From contig NZ_RBAK01000004.1 of the NCBI RefSeq assembly GCF_003626595.1, forward strand, positions 496,001-560,000: DNA of 64,000 bases, given 5' to 3'. Position 1 is the stretch's first letter; every line of letters begins with the position of its first letter. Position numbers and translations under genes: made by a program. Positions 8,570 through 16,834 of this stretch are shown one piece after another. The notes beneath the pieces were generated by a model. It did not search any database. It saw only the letters and a program-made list of their open reading frames with translations, and had not been told where the DNA came from. Origin of the DNA: Micromonospora endolithica. GTDB lineage: Bacteria > Actinomycetota > Actinomycetes > Mycobacteriales > Micromonosporaceae.

Positions 8570-9598
8570 TCACAGCCGCCCGGCCCGGCGCTCGGTGGCC
8601 AGCAGCCAGACCAGGTAACCGCCGCCCAGCACGCCGGTCACCACGCCCACCGGCAACTGGTGGCCGGGCACCGCGCGCTGGGCGATCAGGTCGGCGGCGA
8701 CCAGCAGCAGCGCGCCCAGCGCCGCCGACGGCAGCAGGTTCGGCCCCGGCGCGCGGGTCAGCCGCCGGGCCAGGTGCGGCGCGGTCAGCGCCAGGAACGA
8801 CACCGGACCGGTGGCGGCCGCCGCGAGGGAGACCAGCAGGACCGCCGCGCCGAGCACGAGCAGGCGCAGCCGTGGCACGCGTACGCCGAGCGCGCTCGCG
8901 GTGTCGTCGCCCATCTCGGCCAGCCGCAGCGCGGGACCGTTGGCCAGCAGCACCAGTGGCACCAGCACGGTCAACGCGACCAGCAGCGGCAGCGCCTGGG
9001 ACCAGCCGCGCCCGTCCAGGCTGCCGGTCAGCCAGAGCACCGCCCGGGCCGCGTCCATCAGCGGCGCGCGGGTGAGCAGCCACCCGTTGACGCCGGTGAG
9101 GATCGCGGCCAGCCCGATGCCGACCAGGATCAGCCGGTAGCCGTGCACGCCGCGCCGCCAGGTCAGCGCGTACACCAGCACCCCGGTGGCCAGGCCGCCG
9201 GCCAACGCGGCGCCGGCCAGCATCGTGCTGCTCCCGCCGAGCACCACCACGACCAGCGCGCCGGTCGCCGCGCCCTGGGTGAAACCGAGCATGTCGGGGC
9301 TGCCCAGCGGGTTGCGAACCAGGGACTGGAAGACCGCACCGGCCAGCGCCAGCGCGGCACCCACGGCCATCGCGGTGACCAGCCGGGGCAGCCGCAGCTC
9401 GGTGACGATGAAGTCCTCGGCCGGGGTGCCGCCGCCGGTCAGGGTGCGCAGCACGTCGGCCGCGCTCATCGGGTAGTCTCCGTGGCCGATCGCGACCACG
9501 CCGAGCACCATGGTCAGCAACGCGCAGGTCGCGCCGACACCGACGGCGCGGGGCCGCAGCCGCAGGGACAACCCGCCGGGAGTACGCAGGACGATCAC
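8570..9598 (-). CDS. FecCD-family iron-siderophore permease (second subunit)
   Basis: A 342-aa permease with about nine to ten membrane helices. Family motifs include RLPRLVTAMAVGAALALAGA, QSLVRNPLGSPDMLGFTQGA and, near the C-terminus, LPVGVVTGVLGGGYLVWLL. It pairs with the other FecCD protein to form the heterodimeric channel driven by the neighbouring ATPase. GTG 9598 overlaps the stop of the first permease gene in GTGA, so the two subunits are probably made in equal amounts. Confidence 0.92.
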   Translation of the reverse strand: MIVLRTPGGLSLRLRPRAVGVGATCALLTMVLGVVAIGHGDYPMSAADVLRTLTGGGTPAEDFIVTELRLPRLVTAMAVGAALALAGAVFQSLVRNPLGSPDMLGFTQGAATGALVVVVLGGSSTMLAGAALAGGLATGVLVYALTWRRGVHGYRLILVGIGLAAILTGVNGWLLTRAPLMDAARAVLWLTGSLDGRGWSQALPLLVALTVLVPLVLLANGPALRLAEMGDDTASALGVRVPRLRLLVLGAAVLLVSLAAAATGPVSFLALTAPHLARRLTRAPGPNLLPSAALGALLLVAADLIAQRAVPGHQLPVGVVTGVLGGGYLVWLLATERRAGRL

Positions 9599-10635
9599 GG
9601 CCGGGCCACCGGTCGACGCAGCACCAGCCAGAGGAAGAGCGGGCCGCCGAGCACGGCGGTCACCATGCCCACCTGGAGCTCGCCGGGCCGACTGAGCACC
9701 CGGCCGAGCACGTCCGCGCCGAGCAGCAGCACCGGTGCCAGAACCGCGCAGTACGGCAGCAGCCAGCGCAGGTCGGGCCCGGTGAGCGCGCGTACCAGGT
9801 GCGGCACCAGCAGGCCGACGAAGACGATCGGCCCGCAGGCCGCGGTGGCGGCGCCGCAGAGCAGGGTGACCGCCACGATCACCATGCCGCGGACCAGGGC
9901 CGGTCGGGCGCCCAGGGCGCGGGCGGCGTCGTCGCCGAGCGCGAGGGCGTTGAGCGGGCGCGCGGCGGCCAGCGCCACCAGCAGCCCGGCCGCCAGGAAG
10001 GGCGCCACCGTCCCCACGGTGTCGATGTCCGCGCTGGCCAGCGAGCCGACGGTCCAGAACCGCAGCCGCTCCAACGACGCGGCGTCGAGCAGCATCACCG
10101 CGCTGACGTAGGAGTAGAGGGTGGCGTTCAGCGCCGCGCCGGCCAGCGCCAGCCGGGCCGGTGTCGCCCCGCGTCCGCCGCCGACGAGGTAGACGGCGGC
10201 GGTGACGACGGCCGCGCCGAGCATCGCGAACCAGACCTGCCCGCCGACCGTGCCGACGCCGACCAGAGCCGCCGCGGTGGCGACCGCCGCGGCGGCACCG
10301 GCGTTGATGCCGAGCAGCCCGGGGTCCGCGAGCGGGTTGCGGGTGAGCGCCTGCATCACCGCGCCGGCCACGCCGAGGGCGGCCCCGGCGAGCAGGCCGA
10401 GCAGCGTACGCGGCAGTCGCATCCGGTGCACGACGGCGTACTCGGCCGCGTCGCGGTGCAGCAGGCCCTGCCACACGTCGGCGAGCGGGAGCTGCTTGGC
10501 GCCGACGGTGATGCTGAGCAGCGCCACCGCGGCGAGCAGCAGCACGGACACGGCCAGGCCGGCGGCCCGGGGGGCGACGCGGCGGGGCCGGGGCGGCGCG
10601 GGGGCGGCGACGGTCGTGGGTGGTGGGGCGATCAC
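9595..10635 (-). CDS. FecCD-family iron-siderophore permease (first subunit)
   Basis: A 346-aa FecCD permease with a Pro/Ala-rich cytoplasmic N-terminus and about nine to ten helices. Key motifs are RLPRTLLGLLAGAALGVAGA, ALTRNPLADPGLLGINAGA and LQVGMVTAVLGGPLFLWL. It is the first gene of the minus-strand uptake operon, starting at GTG 10635 about 60 bp inside the divergent promoter region that carries the IdeR box. The binding protein is encoded divergently at 10756. Confidence 0.92.
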   Translation of the reverse strand: MIAPPPTTVAAPAPPRPRRVAPRAAGLAVSVLLLAAVALLSITVGAKQLPLADVWQGLLHRDAAEYAVVHRMRLPRTLLGLLAGAALGVAGAVMQALTRNPLADPGLLGINAGAAAAVATAAALVGVGTVGGQVWFAMLGAAVVTAAVYLVGGGRGATPARLALAGAALNATLYSYVSAVMLLDAASLERLRFWTVGSLASADIDTVGTVAPFLAAGLLVALAAARPLNALALGDDAARALGARPALVRGMVIVAVTLLCGAATAACGPIVFVGLLVPHLVRALTGPDLRWLLPYCAVLAPVLLLGADVLGRVLSRPGELQVGMVTAVLGGPLFLWLVLRRPVARP

Positions 10636-10681
10636 GGACAGGGTGGGCTCCGGGTTGCTGCGGGCGGTACGGGGGCGGGTC

Positions 10682-10709
10682 TTGACAGGGACTTAGGTTA
10701 GGTTAACCT
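10682..10709 (+). promoter_or_regulatory. Promoter for siderophore-binding lipoprotein operon
   Basis: TTGACA at 10682-10687 and TAACCT at 10704-10709 are separated by 16 bp. The -10 hexamer lies inside the iron box. A transcript would start about 40 nt before ATG 10756. Confidence 0.7.
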
Positions 10710-10711
10710 AA
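10693..10711 (+). promoter_or_regulatory. IdeR/DmdR iron box
   Basis: The 19-bp near-palindrome TTAGGTTAGGTTAACCTAA matches the actinobacterial IdeR/DmdR consensus (TTAGGTTAGGCTAACCTAA) at all but one base. It lies between the divergent FecCD permease and siderophore-binding-protein genes and covers both -10 boxes. Fe(II)-loaded IdeR bound here should block both promoters when iron is plentiful. Confidence 0.92.
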
Positions 10712-10723
10712 CCGCGCTGTCCA
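10695..10723 (-). promoter_or_regulatory. Divergent promoter for the FecCD permease operon
   Basis: On the minus strand TGGACA (10723-10718) and TAACCT (10700-10695) are 17 bp apart. The -10 box is the other half of the same iron box, so one bound repressor dimer pair would occlude both promoters. Confidence 0.65.
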
Positions 10724-10755
10724 TGGTCATCCGACCCTGATCGAAAGACGACACC

Positions 10756-11790
10756 ATGCCGCATCCCGCGCCCGCCCGCCGACTCTCCCGCCGCGGTCTG
10801 CTCGCCGCCGGCGGAGCCGCCACCCTGGCCACCCTGCTCGGCGCCTGTGGGCGCGACGACACCTCATCGACCCCGGCGGCCGGCAGCTCGGCCGGTCCGT
10901 GGTCGTTCACCGACGACCGTGGCACGAAGGTCGACTCGCCGGCCCGCCCGACCCGGGTGGTGGCCTTCACCGGGGTCGCCGCCGCCCTGGTCGACTTCGG
11001 ACTCGACAAGCAGATCGTCGGTGTCTTCGGCGAGACCAAGCGGACCGACGGCACCACGGATCCGCAGGCCGGCGACCTGGACGTGGAGAGCGTGGAGATC
11101 CTCGGCAACGTGTGGGGCGAGTTCAACCTGGAGAAGTACGCGGGCCTGCGCCCCGACCTGCTGGTCACCCACATGTACGACCCGGGCGCCCTCTGGTACG
11201 TGCCGGACGAGAGCAAGGACAAGATCCTCCCGCTCGCGCCGAGCGTCGCCGTCACCACCGCCCGGGTGCCGATGACCAAGCCGATCGAGCGGTACGCGCA
11301 GCTCGCCGAGTCCCTCGGCGCGGACCTGTCGGCGAAGAAGGTCACCGACGCGCGGGCGCGCTTCGAGGCCGCCGCCGAGTCGGTCCGCCAGGCGGTGAGG
11401 GCCAATCCTGGCATCAAGGTGATGGCCTGCTCGGGCAGCCCCGACCTGTTCTACGTCTCCAACCCGAAGGTCAGCACCGACCTGATGTACTTCGCCGAGC
11501 TGGGCGTGGACATCGTGGTACCCACCAAGCTGGAGGCCGGCGACTACTTCGAGGCGTTGAGCTGGGAGAACGCCGGCAGGTTCGCGGCCGACCTGATCCT
11601 GCTGGACAACCGCTCCACCGCCCTGCAGCCCAAGGACCTCGCCGCCCGGCCCACCTGGACGCAACTGCCCGCGGTGCGGGCCAACCAGGTGACCCCGTGG
11701 GACGCGGTGCCCCGCTTCTCGTACGCCGGCGCCGCCCCGCTGCTGGAGAACCTGGCCAAGGCGATCCAGGGCGCGAAGAAGGTCAGCTGA
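10756..11790 (+). CDS. Iron-siderophore ABC transporter substrate-binding lipoprotein
   Basis: A 344-aa periplasmic-binding-protein-like lipoprotein (FecB/FepB, class III fold). The signal combines a Tat-like twin arginine (SRRGLLAAGG) with a lipobox LLGAC, so it is exported, lipidated at Cys and held on the outer face of the membrane. The mature part has the family segments RVVAFTGVAAALVDFGLDKQ and LRPDLLVTH. It delivers ferric siderophores to the FecCD permeases encoded divergently. The next gene overlaps by ATGA. Confidence 0.92.
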   Translation: MPHPAPARRLSRRGLLAAGGAATLATLLGACGRDDTSSTPAAGSSAGPWSFTDDRGTKVDSPARPTRVVAFTGVAAALVDFGLDKQIVGVFGETKRTDGTTDPQAGDLDVESVEILGNVWGEFNLEKYAGLRPDLLVTHMYDPGALWYVPDESKDKILPLAPSVAVTTARVPMTKPIERYAQLAESLGADLSAKKVTDARARFEAAAESVRQAVRANPGIKVMACSGSPDLFYVSNPKVSTDLMYFAELGVDIVVPTKLEAGDYFEALSWENAGRFAADLILLDNRSTALQPKDLAARPTWTQLPAVRANQVTPWDAVPRFSYAGAAPLLENLAKAIQGAKKVS

Positions 11791-12650
11791 TGACGGCCAC
11801 CGTCACCGCCGCGCCGGTCGCCGTGCAGTACCGCTTCTTCGCCGCGCGGGTGGTCGCCACCCGTACCGTCGGCGCCTCCCTGATCCGGGTCACCCTCGGC
11901 GGGCCCGAGCTGGCCCACTTCGCCGGCGGTGGCCGGGACCAGAGCGTGTCGCTGTTCCTGCCGCACCCCGGCCAGGACGAGCCGGTGCTGCCGGTCGACG
12001 CGGGGGAGGACTGGTTCGGCGCGTACCGGGCGATGGACCCGGAGGTGCGGGCGGTGATGCGCTCCTACACGATCCGGCAGCAGCGTCCGGAGGCCGCCGA
12101 GGTGGACATCGACGTCGTCCGGCACGGCGACACCGGCCCGGCGACCCGGTGGGCCGGGCGTGCCCGGCCCGGTGACCGGATCGTGCTGCTCGGCCCGGCC
12201 GTGCACGACAACCGCAGCGTCTGCTTCCGGCCTCCGGACGACACCGACCACGTGCTGCTGGTCGCCGACGAGACCGCCCTCCCGGCGGTCGGCGGCATCC
12301 TCGCCTGGCTGCCCGCCGGGACCCGGGTGCGGGCCTTCGTGGAGGTGCCGGATCCGGGCGACATCCAGGACCTCCCCACCGACGCGGTCGCCGAGGTCCG
12401 CTGGATCGTCCGGGGGGCCACCCCGGCCGGTAGCAGCCTGCTGGCCGACGCCGTCCGTGCCGCCCGGTTGCCCGGCGACGCCCCGTACGCCTGGATCGCC
12501 GGTGAGTCGTCCATGGTCCGCGCGGTCCGGCGCCACCTGGTCACCGACCGCGGCCTGGACCGCCGACGGGTCACCTTCGCCGGCTACTGGCGGCGCGGCC
12601 TGTCCGAGGAGGACATCCGCAACGAGGCGCTGGCGGCGGCCGTCGCCTGA
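11790..12650 (+). CDS. Siderophore-interacting protein (ferric-siderophore reductase)
   Basis: A 286-aa ViuB/SIP-family flavoprotein that reduces imported ferric siderophores so iron is released in the cytoplasm. The N-terminal FAD-binding barrel has the motif RSYTIRQQ and a VRHGDTGPATRWA segment. The C-terminal NAD(P)H domain contains HVLLVADETALPAVGGIL, AWIAGESSMVRAVRRHL and ends FAGYWRRGLSEEDIRNE. ATG 11790 overlaps the stop of the binding-protein gene, giving a two-gene, iron-regulated transcript. Confidence 0.9.
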   Translation: MTATVTAAPVAVQYRFFAARVVATRTVGASLIRVTLGGPELAHFAGGGRDQSVSLFLPHPGQDEPVLPVDAGEDWFGAYRAMDPEVRAVMRSYTIRQQRPEAAEVDIDVVRHGDTGPATRWAGRARPGDRIVLLGPAVHDNRSVCFRPPDDTDHVLLVADETALPAVGGILAWLPAGTRVRAFVEVPDPGDIQDLPTDAVAEVRWIVRGATPAGSSLLADAVRAARLPGDAPYAWIAGESSMVRAVRRHLVTDRGLDRRRVTFAGYWRRGLSEEDIRNEALAAAVA

Positions 12651-12681
12651 CGCGACCGTGCCCGGGTCCGGACGGATGGGC

Positions 12682-12704
12682 CGGGCCCTGCCGGCGCGGG
12701 CCCG
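12682..12704. terminator. Hairpin between convergent genes
   Basis: CGGGCCC at 12682-12688 pairs perfectly with GGGCCCG at 12698-12704 around a 9-nt loop. Further GC pairing is possible outside. It lies between the siderophore reductase (+) and the inositol-monophosphatase-like gene (-) and could end both transcripts. Confidence 0.4.
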
Positions 12705-12743
12705 ACCCCGGTCGGTGGGCCGGCCCGGACGTCGGGGTGGCGG

Positions 12744-13598
12744 TCAGCGCAGTGCCTTTCCGCCGCGGGTGGCGGGCCGACGGTCCGCCAGGGCGCGGAG
12801 CTGCCCGTGCAGGCGCGGGTTGGCGGCGACCACCGTGCCGTTGCCGCCGAGCACCGGGGCGCCGTCGAGATCGGACACCCGTCCACCGGCCTCGGCGAGG
12901 ATCACCGGCAGCGGCGCGAGGTCGTCGTAGCCCTGACCGACCAGCACGGCCGCGTCCACCCGCCCGGTGACGACGTGCACCACCGCGTGGTGGATGCCAC
13001 CCACCAGGTTCACCCGCCGGTGCAGCGCGGTCAGCAGATCCTCGGACCACGCGTGCTGGTTGGCGCCGAGCACGAGCGCTCCGTCCAGCTGGCTCCGGTC
13101 ACCCACCCGGGTCCGCCGGGCGGCGGCAACCGGCTGGTCGAGTCCGGTCAGCAGCCGGCATCCGCGTCCGCGCGCCGCGAAGACCGTCTCCCGCTGCACC
13201 GGCATGTGGATCACGCCGATCGCCGGGCCGTGCTCGTCCTCGTACGCCAGGAGGTTCGCGAACAGCGGCATCCGGCGGGTGAGGTACCCGGTGCCGGAGA
13301 TCGGGTCCACCACCCACCGGCGGCCGGACCCGCCGCCGGACTCGCCCGCCTCCTCGCCGAGCACCGCGTCGTCCGGGGCGAAGCGGCCGATCGCGGCCCG
13401 GACCTGTTCCTCCACGGCGAGGTCCACGTCGGTCAGTTCGGTGCCGTCGGCCTTGCGCCGGCGGCCCGGGGTCGTGCCGAAGAACGCCGCGCTGGCGGTA
13501 CGCCCGGCGTCCCGGGCCACCGCGACCGCGAACTCGACCAGTTCCTCGTCCACCACCGGACCGCCCACGACGGTCGGTGCGGCACTGTGCTCGTCCAT
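12744..13598 (-). CDS. Inositol-monophosphatase-family protein with altered metal site
   Basis: A 284-aa member of the IMPase/HisN-like phosphatase family. The acidic GEE metal motif (81-83), TDVD (56-59) and the late YDDLAPLPVILAEAGG segment are present. The core motif DPIDGT reads DPISGT, with Ser101 where the second metal-binding Asp should be, and N(F/Y) is replaced by GYL. Either it uses fewer metals or has another substrate. ATG 13598 is chosen over TTG 13610; no clear ribosome site is seen. It diverges from the ArsR-like regulator 71 bp away. Confidence 0.75.
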   Translation of the reverse strand: MDEHSAAPTVVGGPVVDEELVEFAVAVARDAGRTASAAFFGTTPGRRRKADGTELTDVDLAVEEQVRAAIGRFAPDDAVLGEEAGESGGGSGRRWVVDPISGTGYLTRRMPLFANLLAYEDEHGPAIGVIHMPVQRETVFAARGRGCRLLTGLDQPVAAARRTRVGDRSQLDGALVLGANQHAWSEDLLTALHRRVNLVGGIHHAVVHVVTGRVDAAVLVGQGYDDLAPLPVILAEAGGRVSDLDGAPVLGGNGTVVAANPRLHGQLRALADRRPATRGGKALR

Positions 13599-13669
13599 TC
13601 CGGCAGTCAACCGGCGCGGCCGGCGCCCGCCCAGGCATTAAGCTCAGGCTTCACGATGGGGGCGGGGCC

Positions 13670-14668
13670 GTGAGCACGATCCGTTTCGAGGTGCGCGACG
13701 CCGCCGACGTCCGGTTCCGCGTCTCACCGCTCTGGGAGACCGTCCGGAGCCGCTACGCGTTGGCCGATCCGGGCCGGTACGTCGTACACCTGCCGTGGAT
13801 CCGCCGGGTCCGGACACCGGCCACCGACCCGGCGCTGGTCGGGTCGCTGCGGGTGCTGGACGCGATCGCCCGGCCCGGAGCCTGGCTGCCGGACTTCCTC
13901 ACCCCGCCGCCGGCGCGGATGCCCGGTGACATCGAGGAGGAGCTGGCCGCGGTCGCGGCCACGCCGCCGGAGGTGGTGGTGGCCGACCTGCGCGCGGTCG
14001 CCGCCCGGTCACCGCTGCCGCCGCCGGTGGGGGCCGGCCTGACGGCGCCCGACCTGCTGGTGGCCGACCTGGTGAAGGCCGTCCGGATCTGGCATCGGGT
14101 CGCGGTGGCGCCGTACTGGCCCCGGATGCGGGCCCTGCTCGAGGCGGACATCGCGCACCGCTGCCGGCACCTGGCCGAGGGTGGCGTCCGGCGACTCGTC
14201 GGCGGACTGCACCCCTCGCTGCGCTGGGCGGGTGACCACATCGTCGCCGACGATCCCTGGCACATCGACCACCACCTGCGCGGACGCGGTCTGCCGCTGA
14301 TGCCCAGCGTCTTCGTCGACCGGCGGGTGCTGTGGAGTGTCCGGCCCGACTCGGTGCCGCTGGCGGTCTACCCGGTCCGGGCCGTGGCGACCCTGTGGGA
14401 GGGCGGCGCGATCCACAACGGAGCACTGGCCGGCGTGCTGGGGACCACCCGGGCCCGGCTGCTCACCCTGCTGACCAGCCCGGCGACGACGACCGAACTG
14501 GCCCGGCGGGTCGCGCTCACCCCGGCCGCGGTCTCCCAGCACCTGACGGCGCTGCACGCGGCCGGCCTGGTCACCCGCGTCCGGCACGGGCGCGGTGTGC
14601 TCTACGTCAGCAGCCCCGCCGGCCGGAGCCTGCTGACCGCCGGCGGCGAGTCGGCCGACGTGACCTGA
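13670..14668 (+). CDS. ArsR-like winged-helix transcriptional regulator (DUF5937 type)
   Basis: A 332-aa regulator. The first ~240 residues resemble the DUF5937 N-terminal domain (FRVSPLWETVRSRYALADP near the start). The C-terminal ~80 residues form an ArsR/HTH_20 winged helix: LLTSPATTTELARRVALTPA, then AAVSQHLTALHAAGLVTRVR and a GVLYVSS wing. No cysteine-rich metal site is apparent. GTG 13670 follows a GGGGGCGGGG run. It is divergent from the IMPase-like gene. Effector unknown. Confidence 0.8.
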   Translation: MSTIRFEVRDAADVRFRVSPLWETVRSRYALADPGRYVVHLPWIRRVRTPATDPALVGSLRVLDAIARPGAWLPDFLTPPPARMPGDIEEELAAVAATPPEVVVADLRAVAARSPLPPPVGAGLTAPDLLVADLVKAVRIWHRVAVAPYWPRMRALLEADIAHRCRHLAEGGVRRLVGGLHPSLRWAGDHIVADDPWHIDHHLRGRGLPLMPSVFVDRRVLWSVRPDSVPLAVYPVRAVATLWEGGAIHNGALAGVLGTTRARLLTLLTSPATTTELARRVALTPAAVSQHLTALHAAGLVTRVRHGRGVLYVSSPAGRSLLTAGGESADVT

Positions 14669-14821
14669 GGCCTGACTCCGCCCGGCGTTGGTCGCTCGCC
14701 GCGGCCGGTGCGATCTCTCGGTGGATTTTCCGGTCCGGGCGCATCCGGGCGGCGGCGGCCGGACGAAGCATGGGTCGTGACGACAGTCACGCATGGAGTC
14801 GCCTCGACGAAGGGCCCGCTC

Positions 14822-15481
14822 ATGAAGATCGCTCGTCTCGCCGCCCGGGTGGCGGTGGGCGCCGTCGCCACCGCCCTGGCCACCACCGCCGTCGCGGTAC
14901 CGGCCGCCCAGGCCGGCACCAAGAAGCCGGTCGGCACCAAGTCCCTGGCCCAGGTGCTGCTCGCCGACAAGTCCGGCTTCGACCACAACCCACGTGACTT
15001 CGACGTGCTGACCAAGGCCGTGCTGGCCGTCCTGGAGGCCAAGCCGGACTCGCCGGTCAAGGTGCTCACCGACGGCACCGTCGCGCTGACCGCGTTCATC
15101 CCGAACGACGCCGCGTTCCAGCAACTGGTCCGGGAGATCACCGACGCCCGCCGGCTGCCCAGCGAGAGCGCCGCGTTCACCGCCGTGGCCGGCCTCGGCA
15201 TCGACACCGTGGAGACCGTGCTGCTCTACCACGTGGTACCCGGCGCCACGATCGACCGCAAGGCCGCCGTCCGGGCCGACGGCGCCGAGCTGACCACCGC
15301 CCTCGGCGCCACCGTCGAGGTCGACGTCCGCACCTACTGGCACTACTTCAAGCAGGTCCGGCTGATCGACGCCGACACCGACGACCGCGACCCGAGGGTG
15401 GTCCGCTTCGACGTCAACAAGGGCAACAAGCAGATCGCGCACGCCGTCGACCGGGTGCTGCGTCCGATCGACCTCCCCTGA
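14822..15481 (+). CDS. Secreted fasciclin-domain protein
   Basis: A 219-aa exported protein. A Sec signal peptide (about 1-30, cleaved near VPAAQA|GT) precedes a single fasciclin (FAS1) domain with the H1 motif VALTAFIPNDAAFQQLV and the H2-like stretch ETVLLYHVVPGATID. Such domains mediate adhesion or matrix interactions at the cell surface. No lipobox or membrane anchor is seen, so it is probably released or wall-associated. ATG 14822 starts the hydrophobic signal directly. It stands alone between the regulator and a strong terminator. Confidence 0.85.
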   Translation: MKIARLAARVAVGAVATALATTAVAVPAAQAGTKKPVGTKSLAQVLLADKSGFDHNPRDFDVLTKAVLAVLEAKPDSPVKVLTDGTVALTAFIPNDAAFQQLVREITDARRLPSESAAFTAVAGLGIDTVETVLLYHVVPGATIDRKAAVRADGAELTTALGATVEVDVRTYWHYFKQVRLIDADTDDRDPRVVRFDVNKGNKQIAHAVDRVLRPIDLP

Positions 15482-15493
15482 CGTACGCCAGCC

Positions 15494-15525
15494 GGTGGCG
15501 CCGACGGGAAGCCGTCGGCGCCACC
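15494..15525 (+). terminator. Strong hairpin terminator after the fasciclin gene
   Basis: GGTGGCGCCGACGG (15494-15507) pairs perfectly over 14 bp with 15512-15525 around a GAAG tetraloop. It starts 13 nt after the stop codon. Confidence 0.8.
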
Positions 15526-15964
15526 CGCCGTCTTGGCCGCCGCCCGGCCACCCGCCGTCGTGACGCGGCGGTCCCGGGAGTGCGGTGTCGGCCCGGGCGC
15601 CCCCCGGGCACTGTTCGCCGAGGTGTTCTGGGCGGCCCTGCACGCGGTGGCGACCCTGACCCGAGCGGGAAGGCTGCCACCGGAGGAGACCGGGCCGAGG
15701 GTGGAACTGCTGGTGGACCGGCTCGCCGTGGTTGACATGCCGTGGCGGCGGGCATGACCGGTGCCCTCGGCCCGCGCCTCCGCGCGTACCGCTCGACATC
15801 CACCCACGCCGCCGCCAGCGGGTCCCCGTCCCGACCGGCGTGCCGGCGCCGGACGACCCGCGCGCCGGACCCGGGACCCCAGAGGTCGGACACCGGAAGC
15901 CGAACAGGCGGGTGATCGGTTGCCGCCGTGGGTCACCACCGGTGTCGGGTACGAGAATGGCACT
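15526..15964. other. Gene-poor stretch with one decayed fragment
   Basis: These 439 bp contain no intact gene. The only coding signal is the TetR-like C-terminal fragment at 15602-15757. The rest shows no promoter or RNA structure that I can support. Confidence 0.55.
15602..15757 (+). pseudogene. C-terminal remnant of a TetR-family regulator
   Basis: The frame reads LFAEVFWAALHAVATLTRAG followed by RLPPEETGPRVELLVDRLA before a stop at 15755-15757. This looks like the last two helices of the ligand domain of TetR regulators (an aalHgvatL...grl pattern). No helix-turn-helix or earlier helices are found upstream in any frame, so only the tail survives. Assignment rests on pattern memory and is tentative. 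Confidence 0.4.
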
Positions 15965-16351
15965 GTGGAGATCAGGGTGTGGGTGGACGACTGGCAGATG
16001 CAGTGCTGCGGCGAGCCGTTCGCGGTCGGCGACCGGGTCTCCTGGAGGCTACGAGACCTGGACCCCGAGTGGCCCGGGCTCGTGCTGGGCAGCGACCTGA
16101 CCGCTGGTGTCGACCAGGCCGAGGAGCACCATGGACGCGTCAGCGAGGATCTCAGTCCGGTCACCGGGATCGTCGCCTCGATTCATGCCGTCCACTGTCG
16201 CTATGCCCCGCTGTCTGACGAACGCCCCACTCACCGTCACCCCGTGCCCGGATCCGGCGCCATGACCTCGGTCCGGTCCGCGGACGGATGGACTCCCGAC
16301 CGGGGCGACCTCACGTTCGCCGGGTACGTGGTGCGACTCGTCGGCGAATAG
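15965..16351 (+). CDS. DUF6578-family protein
   Basis: A 128-aa soluble protein opening with VWVDDWQMQCCGEPFAVGDR, the recognisable start of the DUF6578 family. It has a compact beta-rich look with a CC pair and ends LTFAGYVVRLVGE. The function of the family is not known to me. GTG 15965 is chosen because the conserved segment begins three residues later; no clear ribosome site precedes it. It is the only intact gene within the 15.5-17.4 kb remnant patch. Confidence 0.7.
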   Translation: MEIRVWVDDWQMQCCGEPFAVGDRVSWRLRDLDPEWPGLVLGSDLTAGVDQAEEHHGRVSEDLSPVTGIVASIHAVHCRYAPLSDERPTHRHPVPGSGAMTSVRSADGWTPDRGDLTFAGYVVRLVGE

Positions 16352-16447
16352 ACGTGGACCTGATCGCTGTCACGGCGATCCGGGCGGCCCGGTCGAGGTC
16401 GAACGCCGCGGTGACCCTGCCGGCCGGTCAACGGTCGGGATGCGGCC

Positions 16448-16561
16448 TCAGCAGCGGTCGACGAGGGTGGCCGGGTCGGTCGGTGTGGTGCCGAACAGAA
16501 GGGCTGCGTACAGCGGTGCCACGACGACGTCGACGACCTGTTGGAGGGTGGGTGGATTCTC
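16448..16561 (-). pseudogene. C-terminal remnant of a second TetR-family regulator
   Basis: The minus strand encodes LQQVVDVVVAPLYAALLFGT followed by TPTDPATLVDRC and a stop. The pattern vvapLYaalLfgttp..Pa.LvD matches the final helices of AcrR/TetR regulators. Upstream sequence in all three minus frames lacks the DNA-binding domain, so only the 3' end survives. Confidence 0.5.
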
Positions 16562-16638
16562 GCCGCTGCGTCCGCCGGGGACGGGACTGGTCGACCTGCA
16601 CTGTCCCCTCCGACGCACCGAAGAAGAGGACAAATACC

Positions 16639-16773
16639 ATGAGTGTCCGCGAAACCGACCAGTAGACCTTCAGTCGCAGCCGCTACGGTGACGTCTGGAA
16701 CCCGCCGGTCGGAGCCGAAGCCTTCGATGTGGCGAGCGGCACCAGCTTGTATCCGGCCTTCGACGCCACCTGA
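16639..16773 (+). pseudogene. Short frame interrupted by an in-frame amber codon
   Basis: ATG 16639 follows a purine-rich GAAGAAGAGGAC site and reads MSVRETDQ, then TAG at 16663-16665. It continues in frame as TFSRSRYGDVWNPPVGAEAF and DVASGTSLYPAFDAT to TGA at 16771. The post-stop part looks protein-like rather than random (aromatic and Gly/Pro spacing), so this is either a 44-codon gene broken by a point mutation or a chance frame. No family recognised. Confidence 0.3.
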
Positions 16774-16834
16774 CCGATCGGTGATGGGGCGCCCCGAGTC
16801 GCCGCGTCCCGTCGCCACGAAGAGGAGCCATGCC

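Larger units (their letters stand above)
16352..16834. other. Gene-poor stretch with two decayed fragments
   Basis: These 483 bp hold no intact gene. They contain a TetR-like C-terminal remnant on the minus strand (16448-16561) and a short plus-strand frame broken by an amber codon (16639-16773). Confidence 0.55.

Noticed and set aside
5598..8618. 1006-codon open frame on the plus strand
   Set aside because: Antisense to the multicopper oxidase and siderophore ATPase; no domain pattern.
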